Shown: positions 49,975 to 57,959, numbered from the stretch's first letter. The stretch is DNA of 64,000 bases from Microlunatus sagamiharensis (GCF_900105785.1 NZ_LT629799.1:496001-560000); one strand, 5' to 3'. Notes: generated by a model from the sequence alone, not told the origin. Translations and numbers: made by a program.

Positions 49975-50826
49975 CCGGCTGCCGGAGCGCTCCGCGCCGA
50001 TCCCGGCGGCGACGACGAAGGCGACGCCGACCAGTGCGGGCGCGGCCGGCACCTGGGCGAGCACGACCAGCCCGACGAGCATGGCGAACGCCGGCTCGAG
50101 GCTCATCAGCGTGCCGAAGGCGGCGGTGCTCAGACGTCGCAGCGCGAGCATCTCCAGGCTGAAGGGCACGACGGGCAGCAGCACCGCCAGCCCGAGACCG
50201 GCGAGGAGCAGCTCGGGCGTCATCCGCCCGACGACCGAGGGGCCCACGGTCAGCGTGGCCACGAGCGCCGCGACCGGCATCGAGATGCCGAGGCCGGTGA
50301 GCCCGGAGACGCGGTCGCCCACGCGCTGGGTGAGCAGGATGTACGCCGCCCAGCAGCACGCCGCGGCGAGCGCGTACGCGACGCCGGCCGGGTCCGCGGA
50401 GCCCGCCCAGGGCCGGGTCAGCAGCAGCACGCCGACGGCGGCGAGGACGGGCCACACGAACCGCCCGGTCCCGCGACCCCGGGCCACGGCGACGCCGAGC
50501 GGCCCGAGGAACTCGATGGCGCTCGCCGTGCCGAGCGGCAGCCGGGCGACCGCGGCCATGAAGAACAGCGTCACCGCGGCGGTCGCGACGCCGAGGCCCA
50601 CCGCCGTGCCCCACGCGGCCCGGGTCAGCCGTGCGCGCCACGGCCGGGCGAGGAGCAGCATGATCGCGCCGGCCCAGACGAGGCGGAGCCAGGCGGCCCC
50701 CTCGGCGCCGACGCGGTCGATCAGGGTCACCGAGACGGCGAGGCCGGTCTGGACGCAGACCATCGCGGCCATGGCCATGAGGGCGCCCTGGCGGGAGCGG
50801 TCCGGGACGGCGTACGAGGCGTGCAC
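49819..50826 (-). CDS. EamA/RhtA-like drug/metabolite exporter with antisense-encoded tail
   Basis: A 335-residue EamA-superfamily transporter with about ten membrane segments (LRLVWAGAIMLLLARPW; YALAAACCWAAYILLTQRVG), resembling RhtA-type amino-acid or metabolite exporters. Residue 275 is near the end of the membrane part (VGVAFVVAAGIGAERSGS). No stop follows until 49819, so a charged tail of about 50 residues (GEPLDEVALEEEEQHDHRR) is encoded opposite the MalG-type permease gene. The GTG at 50826 is favoured by a TTGACT hexamer 6 nt upstream; ATG at 50778 is an alternative. It is divergent from a LysR regulator. Confidence 0.78.
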   Translation of the reverse strand: MHASYAVPDRSRQGALMAMAAMVCVQTGLAVSVTLIDRVGAEGAAWLRLVWAGAIMLLLARPWRARLTRAAWGTAVGLGVATAAVTLFFMAAVARLPLGTASAIEFLGPLGVAVARGRGTGRFVWPVLAAVGVLLLTRPWAGSADPAGVAYALAAACCWAAYILLTQRVGDRVSGLTGLGISMPVAALVATLTVGPSVVGRMTPELLLAGLGLAVLLPVVPFSLEMLALRRLSTAAFGTLMSLEPAFAMLVGLVVLAQVPAAPALVGVAFVVAAGIGAERSGSRSADAAAGEPLDEVALEEEEQHDHRRDVDEGEGHRGAVVGAELPLQVEQADR

Positions 50827-50832
50827 GGCACC

Positions 50833-50838
50833 AGTCAA
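50833..50838 (-). promoter_or_regulatory. -10-like hexamer TTGACT before EamA gene
   Basis: TTGACT ends 6 nt before the GTG at 50826. Confidence 0.35.
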
Positions 50839-50884
50839 GACCGGGGGAACCCTTCGCGTCCACGTCGATCTGACGTACTCACCG

Positions 50885-50899
50885 TTCACGAATCGTGGA
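50885..50899. promoter_or_regulatory. LysR-type operator in divergent spacer
   Basis: TTCACGAATCGTGGA contains the perfect dyad CACGA-A-TCGTG (50887-50897) and satisfies T-N11-A. It ends 2 nt before the lysR ATG and 59 bp from the EamA start, in position for autoregulation and control of the exporter. Confidence 0.55.
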
Positions 50900-50901
50900 C
50901 A

Positions 50902-51810
50902 ATGCGTGACGTGGACCTGCGTCGCCTGCACCTGCTCGTCGAGCTGTCGCGGCTCGGGTCGATGCGCGCGGTCGCCGACACCCACGGCCTGACGACTTCG
51001 ACCGTCTCGCAGCAGGTCGCGGCGCTGGCCCGCGAGGTCGGCACGTCGCTCGTCGAGCCCGACGGCCGGAGGGTGCGCCTCACGCCGGCCGGGCGCCGGC
51101 TGGCCGACCACGCGGTGACGATCCTGGCCGCGGCCGACGCCGCCCGCGTCGACCTCGACCCCGCCGCCGAGCCCGCCGGGACGCTGCGCGTCGGGGGCTT
51201 CTCCACCGGGATCCGCACGTCGCTGCTGCCGGTCGTCGCCGAGCTCGAGCGGACCCACCCGGCGGTCGAGGTGCTGATCAGCGAGTACGAGCCGGCCGAG
51301 GCGCTCGCGCTCCTGGCCGAGGACGACCTCGACCTGGCCCTGACCTACGACCACAACCTGGCGCCCGTGGCGCTGCCGCCGACGATGTCGGCGAGCCCGC
51401 TGTGGACGGCGGCCTGGTCGCTGGCGGTGCCGGCCGCTCCCGACCTGCCTGACGCGAGCGTGGGGTTCGCGAGGTGGGCCGACCGGGACTGGATCGTCAA
51501 CTCCCGCAACACCGCCGACGAGGACGTGCTGCGCACCCTCGGGGCGCTCGCCGGCTTCACCCCGCGGGTGCGCCACCGGATCGACAGCCTCGAGCTCGTC
51601 GAGGACCTGGTCCTGGCCGGGCAGGGGCTCGCCCTGCTGCCCGCGGCGAGCCGGCCGCGCGCGGGGGTGAGCCTGCTCGAGCTGCGGGACCCGCCCGTCC
51701 TGCTCACCGCGTACGCGGTCACCCGCCTCGGCCGCGAGCGCTGGTCACCCCTGCGCCTCCTCCTCGACCGGCTCGCCGCCCAGGACGCAGGCCCTCAGGA
51801 CGCTCCCTGA
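50902..51810 (+). CDS. LysR family transcriptional regulator
   Basis: A 302-residue LysR regulator. The N-terminal helix-turn-helix (LRRLHLLVELSRLGSMRAVADTHGLTTSTVSQQVAALAREVG) spans residues 5-46. The effector domain begins near 90 (GTLRVGGFSTGIRTSLLPVV). It is divergent from an EamA exporter, the usual ArgP/LysG-like arrangement in which the regulator senses the exported metabolite. The ATG at 50902 fits the start of homology. Its final codons and stop (DAP-stop) are encoded by a dispersed repeat. Confidence 0.9.
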   Translation: MRDVDLRRLHLLVELSRLGSMRAVADTHGLTTSTVSQQVAALAREVGTSLVEPDGRRVRLTPAGRRLADHAVTILAAADAARVDLDPAAEPAGTLRVGGFSTGIRTSLLPVVAELERTHPAVEVLISEYEPAEALALLAEDDLDLALTYDHNLAPVALPPTMSASPLWTAAWSLAVPAAPDLPDASVGFARWADRDWIVNSRNTADEDVLRTLGALAGFTPRVRHRIDSLELVEDLVLAGQGLALLPAASRPRAGVSLLELRDPPVLLTAYAVTRLGRERWSPLRLLLDRLAAQDAGPQDAP

Positions 51811-51934
51811 GCCTGTCGAAGGGCGAACCCGAGAACGCTCCCTGAGCTTGTCGAAGTGCCCGGAACGGGTCGGCTTTCTCATGCAGCAACGACGCCGACC
51901 ACTTCGTGGCCCTTCGACAGGCTCAGGGAGCGTC
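51799..51934. terminator. 26-bp inverted repeat built from dispersed repeats between convergent genes
   Basis: The segment 51799-51824 is the exact reverse complement of 51909-51934. Each arm is one copy of the CCCTGAGC..GTCGAAGGG repeat and contains a stop codon: lysR TGA at 51808-51810 and carotenoid oxygenase stop at 51923-51925. A third copy lies at 51836-51856 in the loop, and its CGAAGTG end can pair with CACTTCG at 51900-51906. It probably acts as a bidirectional terminator. Confidence 0.75.
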
Positions 51935-53350
51935 GTCGTACCACTGCCCGTGGAAGCCCAGGGGCAGCGCGTCCGGAACCTCCGCCCGGGCGACCTCGGT
52001 GAACGTGTCGGCGTCGAGCGCGAGCAGGAACGACCGCCGTGCGACCGAGTCGAGCACGAGGGAGAGGACGACGCCGGCGTCCTCGGCGGTGCTCGAGGGG
52101 TCGTCGACCAGGACCGGCTCACCGGGCCAGCAGCCCTCGGCCGTCCAGGTCCGGCTGCTGCCGTCCTCGACGTCGACCTTCACCAGCCGGTCGGAGAACG
52201 AGGTCGTCAGGGTGTCCGGCGTCCCGACGCCGTAGACGTGGCGGTAGGGCAGGCCCGAGCGCTGGACGTACGCGATCGCCGGGAACTCGAACGGCGTGCG
52301 GCTCAGCAGGCGCCACGTCACCGGCCCGCCGTCCAGAGGCACCCGGTAGCGGCGCAGCTCGCCCGCCGGCGTCCGCGGGCCGGGCCCGCGGAGGGCGTCG
52401 AGGTCGAACTGGTGCATCGCCTGCTCACCAGGGACCGACGGCAGGTCCACCAGCAGGGCGCCGTCGGACTCGAAGGCGTTGACCTGGTGGTAGCAGAAGA
52501 AGGCGGGGACCACGCTGCGGCAGACGACCGAGCCGGTGACGCGCTCCACCACGGTGAACCGGGTCCCGCGTTCGGGCCGCCAGTCGTGGCTGTCGACGAG
52601 CGAGCGGCCGACGAGCAGCGACAGGGTGTTCGCCAGCAGCGGGTACTCGAGCAGCACGACGAACCGCGCGGTCATCGCGAACGAGTGCATGTACGACGGG
52701 TGCTCGGTCGGCACGCTGGCGACCAGGCGGCGCTGCAGGCTGTCGTCGTCGAGCTCGTACACGTGGTAGCTGCTGCGCCGCCCGTACTGCAGGGTCAGGC
52801 CGGTCAGCAGACCGCGGGCCTGCTCGTGGTGCGGGTGCGCGCAGCACCAGTCGCCGGGCAGGTCGTCGTCGTAGCGCAGGACGTCGGTGGTCTCGAGCGT
52901 GAACGGGTCGTACGGGATCGCGTCCGGGGTCTCGGTCACGGCCACGTGGCGCCCGCCGAGGCGCAGCACGTTGACCACGGCGTTCGTCCCGGTCTCGGGC
53001 GGCCGGCCGAAGCGCGCCAGCCGCGCGGGCCACGACCGGGGCGGGGTGGTGCCGACCTCGGCGAACCCGAACGCCCCGGTCTCCGTCGCCGCCCGCCAGG
53101 CCGGGCTGCGCACGTAGCGACGGGCGTAGGAGACCCGGCCGTCGCGGACCGTGAAGCGCTGGAGCAGCGCCAGCCCGTCGAACCAGTGGCGTGCCGGCTG
53201 CCCGCGACCGCCGGGCTGCGCGGTGAAGCGGCCGGGGCCGTTGCGCACGAGCGTGCCGCCCAGCCACGCCGGCCACGTTCCCGTCGTCTCGAGCTCGGCG
53301 TCGACGACCTCGGTGTCGATCCCCTCGAGCCCGACCCGGTAGTCGCCCAC
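51923..53350 (-). CDS. Carotenoid oxygenase family protein
   Basis: A 475-residue non-haem iron dioxygenase that cleaves conjugated double bonds of carotenoids or related compounds. The four iron-binding His are assignable: HPHHE near 174, MHSF near 222, YHQVNAFE near 290 and FHGQW close to the C-terminus. NGPGRF and FDGLALLQRF near the N-terminus are family motifs. The GTG at 53350 is chosen because GGGAGG stands 6 nt before it and a TACGGT -10-like sequence lies about 28 bp upstream; a GTG at 53380 is possible. No carotenoid biosynthesis genes are nearby. The stop codon lies in a dispersed repeat. Confidence 0.85.
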   Translation of the reverse strand: MGDYRVGLEGIDTEVVDAELETTGTWPAWLGGTLVRNGPGRFTAQPGGRGQPARHWFDGLALLQRFTVRDGRVSYARRYVRSPAWRAATETGAFGFAEVGTTPPRSWPARLARFGRPPETGTNAVVNVLRLGGRHVAVTETPDAIPYDPFTLETTDVLRYDDDLPGDWCCAHPHHEQARGLLTGLTLQYGRRSSYHVYELDDDSLQRRLVASVPTEHPSYMHSFAMTARFVVLLEYPLLANTLSLLVGRSLVDSHDWRPERGTRFTVVERVTGSVVCRSVVPAFFCYHQVNAFESDGALLVDLPSVPGEQAMHQFDLDALRGPGPRTPAGELRRYRVPLDGGPVTWRLLSRTPFEFPAIAYVQRSGLPYRHVYGVGTPDTLTTSFSDRLVKVDVEDGSSRTWTAEGCWPGEPVLVDDPSSTAEDAGVVLSLVLDSVARRSFLLALDADTFTEVARAEVPDALPLGFHGQWYDDAP

Positions 53351-53391
53351 GGTGGTCCTCCCGTCCTCGCTCCCAGCCACCGTAGATGGCG

Positions 53392-53545
53392 GCCCTTCGA
53401 CAGGCTCAGGGATCGTGGCTGGGTCGGTGCGCGGCTACCGGACCACGACCCCTGAGCTCTTCGAAGGGCGCCCCAGCGGCGGGGAGCAGCAGGGGCCGTG
53501 GCCGGGGAGGTGTCCCGGCCACGACCCCTGAGCTCGTCGAAGGGC
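53392..53545. repeat. Three copies of the CCTGAGC..TCGAAGGG dispersed repeat
   Basis: Copies lie at 53392-53412 (reverse orientation), 53449-53469 and 53525-53545. The first and second form an imperfect inverted repeat that includes flanking CCACGA. They occupy the space between the carotenoid oxygenase start and the stop of the phytase-like gene on the minus strand, where they could terminate the latter. Confidence 0.8.
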
Positions 53546-53562
53546 GCTGGCGGCCCCGCGGC

Positions 53563-54921
53563 TCAGTGCCGGTCGATGACCAGGAACTGGCCGTCGTCGA
53601 CCGAACCGTCCGGGCGCGTCTTGGCGACGAGGCCGAAGGGGGCGGCGTCGCCCGCGCTGTCGCCGATGCCGAAGTCGCTGTCGTTGGACACGATGATCCG
53701 GCGGCCGCCGTCGAGCACCGCGACGCCCTCGATCTTGTCGTGGTCGAAGAAGGTGCCGCCGGGCGCGGCGGCGTTGGTGAGGGCGCCGAGGTCGAGGTAG
53801 AGCTTCTTGCTCACCGGCGTCACGCCCGCGGTGGTCAGCGCGCTCGTCGCGGAGGCGCTGTCGCCGGTGCCGGCCACGGACTCGAGGCTGAGGCCACCCA
53901 GGGACACCCCGGTCGTCGCGCTGTACGGGCCGGCCGTGGTGCCCGGACCGACGTCGGTCGCCCCGCTCAGGTCGACCTCGTAGAGCTTCTTGACCGCGCC
54001 CGGCCCGAACTCGCCGTCACGCTCGTCGACGACGAAGCGCGTGGCCGACAGCGCGGCGATCTCGCTGACCGCCGTGCCGAGCGCCTTCGGGTTGTCGAGC
54101 ACGTAGGCGTACTCGCGGCTCACCTTCGTCCTCAGGTCCACGGTGACGATCCGGGTGACCGCGACGGACTTCGGCTTGCCGGCGTCGGCCTGGGTCAGCG
54201 CCGACTGCATGATCCCGACGAGCGTCTTCCCGTCCGGCGTGATCGTCAGGCCCTCCATGCCGCGGTTCGGCGTCCGCAGCGCGAGCTCGCGGGGCAGCGA
54301 GCCGTCGAACGGCGAGAGCCGCTCGATCGCGCGCCCCTTCCTGCTGAAGTGCGTGATGAACGGGCCGTACTCGTCGGACACCCAGAAGGTCCCGTCCTTC
54401 AGCGCCACCAGGCCCTCGGAGTCGTAGCCGTACGGAGACGCCGGCAGGACCTTGCCGTCGAGGTCGGTTATCGTCTCGCCGGTGCCGGCCTGGGTGTTGA
54501 CCTGCCCGTTGTACGGCGTGCCGTCCTTGGCCCGCAGCTCGATCCGCTTGACGAGCCTGGCGCTGCCGTCCTTCTTGAGCGTGAACTTCCCGATCGAGGG
54601 CACGAAGCCGGGGCTCGGCTCGATCTTGCTGTCGTCGGGGCCGTCGACGTTCGGGCCGCGGTCGGTCAGGCCGTACACCTGGTCCTTGTGGCCGGGCACG
54701 GGCACGACCGCCGAGCCGTAGCCGTCGCCCCGGACCTGCACGCCGCCGACGGTGCCGATCGCGGCCACGCGCTCGGTGTAGACGCGCAGGGAGAGCGAGG
54801 TCGACGGGCGGGGGCCGGGGGCGGGGGCCGGCTTGGCCGAGGCGGCGGGGACGGCGGTCGCGGTGGCGGTCAGGGCCAGGCCGGCGACGAGCGTTCCGAG
54901 GAGGAGGGGGCGACGGGTCAC
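53563..54921 (-). CDS. Exported esterase-like activity of phytase family protein
   Basis: A 452-residue secreted protein. A Sec signal peptide (LLLGTLVAGLALTATATAVPAASA) is followed by a Pro-rich segment and a phytase-like beta-propeller domain. Family motifs include GYGSAVVPVPGHKDQVYGLTD, YDSEGLVALKDGTFWVSDEYG and NRGMEGLTITPDGKTLVG. Such proteins are thought to hydrolyse phosphoesters or other esters outside the cell; the substrate is undefined. The GTG at 54921 is fixed by TAGGTT 8 nt upstream. It is followed by repeat-based terminators and is divergent from a small membrane-anchored protein gene. Confidence 0.87.
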   Translation of the reverse strand: MTRRPLLLGTLVAGLALTATATAVPAASAKPAPAPGPRPSTSLSLRVYTERVAAIGTVGGVQVRGDGYGSAVVPVPGHKDQVYGLTDRGPNVDGPDDSKIEPSPGFVPSIGKFTLKKDGSARLVKRIELRAKDGTPYNGQVNTQAGTGETITDLDGKVLPASPYGYDSEGLVALKDGTFWVSDEYGPFITHFSRKGRAIERLSPFDGSLPRELALRTPNRGMEGLTITPDGKTLVGIMQSALTQADAGKPKSVAVTRIVTVDLRTKVSREYAYVLDNPKALGTAVSEIAALSATRFVVDERDGEFGPGAVKKLYEVDLSGATDVGPGTTAGPYSATTGVSLGGLSLESVAGTGDSASATSALTTAGVTPVSKKLYLDLGALTNAAAPGGTFFDHDKIEGVAVLDGGRRIIVSNDSDFGIGDSAGDAAPFGLVAKTRPDGSVDDGQFLVIDRH

Positions 54922-54929
54922 GAGGCGCG

Positions 54930-54935
54930 AACCTA
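54930..54935 (-). promoter_or_regulatory. -10 hexamer TAGGTT, leaderless promoter of phytase-like gene
   Basis: TAGGTT ends 8 nt before the GTG at 54921. Confidence 0.5.
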
Positions 54936-54981
54936 GGGCGGCGCGGTGAACCGCAGGTGGCGTCGAGGTGACGGTTCGGCG

Positions 54982-54987
54982 CAGGAT
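54982..54987 (+). promoter_or_regulatory. -10-like hexamer CAGGAT before gene at 54994
   Basis: CAGGAT ends 6 nt before the ATG at 54994. Confidence 0.4.
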
Positions 54988-54993
54988 GGAGCC

Positions 54994-55440
54994 ATGAGGG
55001 GACGGGTGCTGGTCGTGCTCGTGCTGGTCTTGACGGTCGCCGTGATCGTCGCCTCCACGGTCTCGTACGTGCGGCAGCGGCGGGCCCCGGTCGTCGTCGA
55101 CGCCGCGTGCCCGGCGCTCCTGCCCGGCACCAGCGACGCGACGGACGACTACGGCGACGTGGTCGCGTGGCGGGGGCAGAGCCTCTGGCGCACCGAGGAG
55201 CGCACCACCGCCGGCGAGCAGGTCGGCATGGTCGGGTGCTCCGTCACCTCGATGCCCAACCCGGACGGGCTGCGGGTCTCGCAGCTGCCCTGGGCCGACG
55301 GGACGGCGACCGTCCTCGAGCGCGGCACCACCCTGCACCTCCCGCAGGAGGACCGCGACGGTCCGGCCCTGGTCGCGCGGACGGCGGACGGCGACGTCCT
55401 CTACTGCCCGGAGGTCGTGGACGCGCCGCAGACCTGCTGA
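54994..55440 (+). CDS. Membrane-anchored hypothetical protein
   Basis: A 148-residue protein with an N-terminal membrane anchor (VLVVLVLVLTVAVIVASTV, residues 5-23) and an extracellular domain of about 120 residues containing four Cys, including one at the C-terminus, that could form two disulfides. It is beta-rich with no recognised family. The CAGGAT hexamer 6 nt before the ATG suggests leaderless expression. It ends 7 bp from the convergent MBL hydrolase stop. Confidence 0.6.
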   Translation: MRGRVLVVLVLVLTVAVIVASTVSYVRQRRAPVVVDAACPALLPGTSDATDDYGDVVAWRGQSLWRTEERTTAGEQVGMVGCSVTSMPNPDGLRVSQLPWADGTATVLERGTTLHLPQEDRDGPALVARTADGDVLYCPEVVDAPQTC

Positions 55441-55447
55441 GGACCGG

Positions 55448-56272
55448 TCAGGTCCCGGTGAGATGGTCGAAGTCCCCGCGGACCCAGGCCACGTAGCGCT
55501 CGGCCGAGCGGGCGACCCACGTCGAGGCGTCGGCCCGGACGCAGCCCCCGAAGTTGTCGTAGAGCCGCTCGGGCCCCAGCGCCAGCACCCGGTCGGCGAC
55601 CCTGCGGACGACGGCGGCCGACAGCGGCACCTGGTTGGGATAGCTGCGCATGAAGGACACCCAGTGCTCGTCCGGCGTACCGGCGACGGTGTCGCCGGTG
55701 AGCAGCACGGTCCCGCCGTCCGCGCCGGTGAACCGGGCGACCGCGCTGCCCGGGAAGTGCCCGCCGACGCGGTGCAACGTCACGCCCGGCAGCACCTCGT
55801 GCGTCTCGCCCCAGCCCTGCACGCGCTCGTCCTCGCGCTGGACCCAGCCGCGGTCCCGCTCCTGGACCCACACCGGCGCGTCGAAGCGTCGCGCCCAGTC
55901 GACCTGCGCGCCGAACATGTGCGGGTGGCTCGACGCGACCGCGGCGACCCCGCCGGCGCCGCGCACCGCCGCCTCGAGGTCGTCGTCGACGTAGCCGTTC
56001 GGGTCCCAGAGCAGGTTGCCCGCCCCGGTCCGCACGAGGAGCGCCCGCTGCCCGATCCCGACCGACGGCTCGACGCGGATCCCGAGCAGGCCGGGTTCGA
56101 CCTCCTCGAGGCGACCGCTGCGCCCCTCGGCCGCGAGCTCGGCGAGGGTGGTCCAGCGCTGCCCGGAGGGGCGGACGTACTGCCGGTCGTCGCTGCAGAT
56201 CGCGCAGGTCGCGGGCGGCTCGGGCGTGTCCGGCCGCTCGACGGCGCAGGTGCGGCAGGTCCAGACGGTCAC
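55448..56272 (-). CDS. MBL-fold metallo-hydrolase with N-terminal zinc ribbon
   Basis: A 274-residue protein. Residues 1-30 hold a rubredoxin-like zinc ribbon (CRTCAVERP and CAICSDD). The rest is a metallo-beta-lactamase fold: the metal motif is altered to SSHPHMFGA (HPH in place of HxHxDH), then VGGHFPGSAV and LLTGDTVAGT. The missing Asp-His may change metal content, so activity is uncertain. The conserved pattern suggests the group of MBL hydrolases with a Zn-ribbon head seen in many bacteria. It is close to the gene at 56765 on the same strand. Confidence 0.75.
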   Translation of the reverse strand: MTVWTCRTCAVERPDTPEPPATCAICSDDRQYVRPSGQRWTTLAELAAEGRSGRLEEVEPGLLGIRVEPSVGIGQRALLVRTGAGNLLWDPNGYVDDDLEAAVRGAGGVAAVASSHPHMFGAQVDWARRFDAPVWVQERDRGWVQREDERVQGWGETHEVLPGVTLHRVGGHFPGSAVARFTGADGGTVLLTGDTVAGTPDEHWVSFMRSYPNQVPLSAAVVRRVADRVLALGPERLYDNFGGCVRADASTWVARSAERYVAWVRGDFDHLTGT

Positions 56273-56288
56273 GGTCGGCTCCTCGGGG

Positions 56289-56765
56289 TCAGGTCGCGAG
56301 CGAGTGGGGGAGCGGGCCCTGCGCCAGCTCGGCGTACGCCGCGTCGAGCGCGGTCGCGGCCACGCCGAGACCCTCGATGCGCCCGACGGCGTCCGCGAGC
56401 CGGGGCGAGCGGCCCTCGTGGGCGAGCAGGTCCATCGCCATCGAGAGCACCAGCGCGTGGCTGTGCAGGCCGACGTCGAGGACGTGGCGCAGGCGCTCGT
56501 CGTCAGGGTGCGCGCAGCGGGAGGGCAGCTCGTTGCGGAGGCTGAAGAAGCGGCGGACCAGCGGGCCGCCCCGCGGCGCGATCAGGCCGAGGTGGCCGTG
56601 ACGGCGGATCTCGCCGAGGACGGCCTCGGCCCGGTCCTGAAGGATGACCGCCTCGGCGGCGGCCCGGCGCAGCCGGGTGCGGTCCTCGACCACCGGCTCG
56701 GGGCGCGCGACCGCGTCGGTCAGCACGGCACCACTGCCGCGCAGCCAGCTCCACAGGCGGCTCAC
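56289..56765 (-). CDS. Hypothetical helical protein
   Basis: A 158-residue soluble helical protein with no recognised family. It includes VEDRTRLRRAAAEAVILQDRAEAVLGEIRRHGHLG and a central FFSLRNELPSR segment. The GTG at 56765 is chosen because TACTGT lies 7 nt upstream; a second GTG 9 nt further upstream overlaps that hexamer. It lies 16 bp before the MBL hydrolase on the same strand, so the pair may form an operon. It is divergent from the LLM oxidoreductase gene. Confidence 0.6.
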   Translation of the reverse strand: MSRLWSWLRGSGAVLTDAVARPEPVVEDRTRLRRAAAEAVILQDRAEAVLGEIRRHGHLGLIAPRGGPLVRRFFSLRNELPSRCAHPDDERLRHVLDVGLHSHALVLSMAMDLLAHEGRSPRLADAVGRIEGLGVAATALDAAYAELAQGPLPHSLAT

Positions 56766-56772
56766 GCGGCTC

Positions 56773-56778
56773 ACAGTA
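56773..56778 (-). promoter_or_regulatory. -10 hexamer TACTGT, leaderless promoter of gene at 56765
   Basis: TACTGT ends 7 nt before the GTG at 56765. Confidence 0.5.
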
Positions 56779-56812
56779 GGCCCGGGCGATGCGCGCGGCC
56801 AGGGGCGGCGGA

Positions 56813-56818
56813 TAGCGT
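56813..56818 (+). promoter_or_regulatory. -10 hexamer TAGCGT, leaderless promoter of LLM gene
   Basis: TAGCGT ends 7 nt before the ATG at 56826. Confidence 0.55.
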
Positions 56819-56825
56819 GCGGGGC

Positions 56826-57869
56826 ATGGCTGGACAGGACACGGGGCGGCCGCTGCGACGGCTCGGCTTCCTCACGATCGGCCTCTTCGACCCCGCCGAC
56901 CCCGGCCCCGGCCACGCCTTCACCCTCGAGATGATCGAGCTCGGCGAGCGGCTGGGGTTCGACAGCGCGTGGCTGCGGGACCGGCACCTGCAGCACGGCA
57001 TCTCCTCGCCGGTCGCCGTGCTCGCGGCGGCCTCCCAGCGCACCTCGCGGATCGACCTCGGCACGGCCGTCATCCCGCTCGGCTGGGAGAACCCGCTGCG
57101 CCTGGCCGAGGACCTGGCCACGGTCGACGTCCTCAGCGGCGGCCGGCTCAACCCGGGCATCAGCGTGGGGCCGCCGATGGCCTGGGACGACGTCAAGGCC
57201 TCCCTCTACCCCGACACCGCCGAGGTCGAGGACTTCGGCTACGGCCGCGTCGAGCGGCTGCTCGGCTTCGTCTCCGGCGAGCGCGCGAGCACGTTCACGG
57301 GCACCCGGGGGATCGAGGTCTTCTCCGACCGCGTCCAGCCGCAGTCTCCGGGGCTGCGCGAGCGCCTCTGGTACGGCGGCGCCAGCTTCCGCTCGGCGCG
57401 GTGGGCCGGCGAGCACGCGATGAACTTCCTCACCTCGAGCGTGCTCAAGGTCGACGAATCGCTGCCCGAGGGCGAGGCGTACGACTTCGGCGCCCTGCAG
57501 GCCGAGCAGGTGCGGGCCTACCGCGCCGCGCACCCGGCGGGCGAGGCGGCACGGGTCTCCCAGGGGCTCGTCGTGCTCCCGACCGACAGCACGACCCGCG
57601 AGCAGCGCGAGCGCTACACCGCGTACGCCGACGCGCGGCTCGAGCGCACCCGCGAGCCGCAGGGCCCGGGCCGGCTGCTCTTCGCGCCCGACCTGGTCGG
57701 CACCTCCGAGGAGCTCGCCGAGCAGCTGGCCGCGCACGCGGCCTTCCGCGAGGTCGACGAGGTCGCCTTCGCGCTGCCCTTCACCTTCGAGCCGGAGGAC
57801 TACGTCCAGATCCTCACCGACATGGCGACCCGCCTCGGCCCGCTGCTCGGCTGGGAGCCCTCGGCCTGA
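56826..57869 (+). CDS. LLM-class flavin-dependent oxidoreductase
   Basis: A 347-residue luciferase-like monooxygenase-superfamily TIM barrel using FMN or F420. The N-terminal strand RRLGFLTIGLFD, ELGERLGFDSAWLRDRH and the cofactor-site region IDLGTAVIPLGWENPLRLAED are typical, as is GRLNPGISVGPP. The substrate is unknown; actinobacterial members often degrade or modify small organic compounds. The ATG at 56826 is fixed by a TAGCGT hexamer 7 nt upstream. A large stem-loop element begins 3 nt after the stop. Confidence 0.9.
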   Translation: MAGQDTGRPLRRLGFLTIGLFDPADPGPGHAFTLEMIELGERLGFDSAWLRDRHLQHGISSPVAVLAAASQRTSRIDLGTAVIPLGWENPLRLAEDLATVDVLSGGRLNPGISVGPPMAWDDVKASLYPDTAEVEDFGYGRVERLLGFVSGERASTFTGTRGIEVFSDRVQPQSPGLRERLWYGGASFRSARWAGEHAMNFLTSSVLKVDESLPEGEAYDFGALQAEQVRAYRAAHPAGEAARVSQGLVVLPTDSTTREQRERYTAYADARLERTREPQGPGRLLFAPDLVGTSEELAEQLAAHAAFREVDEVAFALPFTFEPEDYVQILTDMATRLGPLLGWEPSA

Positions 57870-57872
57870 CCA

Positions 57873-57959
57873 CTGCACTTCCTAGCGCCAGTCGCGCAGG
57901 ACGCCTCACGGTCGGGCTCGAACCTACGTCAGGCCTCGCGCTGGCGCTAGAAAGTGCAG
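57873..57959. repeat. 87-nt hairpin element with 19-bp arms
   Basis: CTGCACTTCCTAGCGCCAG (57873-57891) and CTGGCGCTAGAAAGTGCAG (57941-57959) pair at 18 of 19 positions. Further pairing inside (CGCG 57893-57896 with 57937-57940; AGG with CCT at 57934-57936) extends the stem. It starts 3 nt after the LLM stop. It may be a terminator, a structured RNA or a miniature mobile element. Confidence 0.65.

Noticed and set aside
49819-50000. Frameshift in the EamA gene
   Set aside because: The frame is continuous and the membrane domain is complete; a frameshift is possible but cannot be shown from this sequence, so it is reported as an unusual overlap instead.
51923-54921. Carotenoid or secondary-metabolite gene cluster
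   Set aside because: Only a cleavage oxygenase is present; there are no phytoene synthase, desaturase, polyketide or peptide synthetase genes.
46255-57869. Integrated prophage or conjugative element
   Set aside because: No integrase, transposase, phage structural gene or flanking direct repeat is visible, and all genes are metabolic or transport types with normal base composition.
57911-57928. tRNA T-loop-like sequence on the minus strand (GGTTCGAGCC)
   Set aside because: The flanking bases do not form T-arm, anticodon or acceptor stems; the whole region folds instead as one long hairpin.
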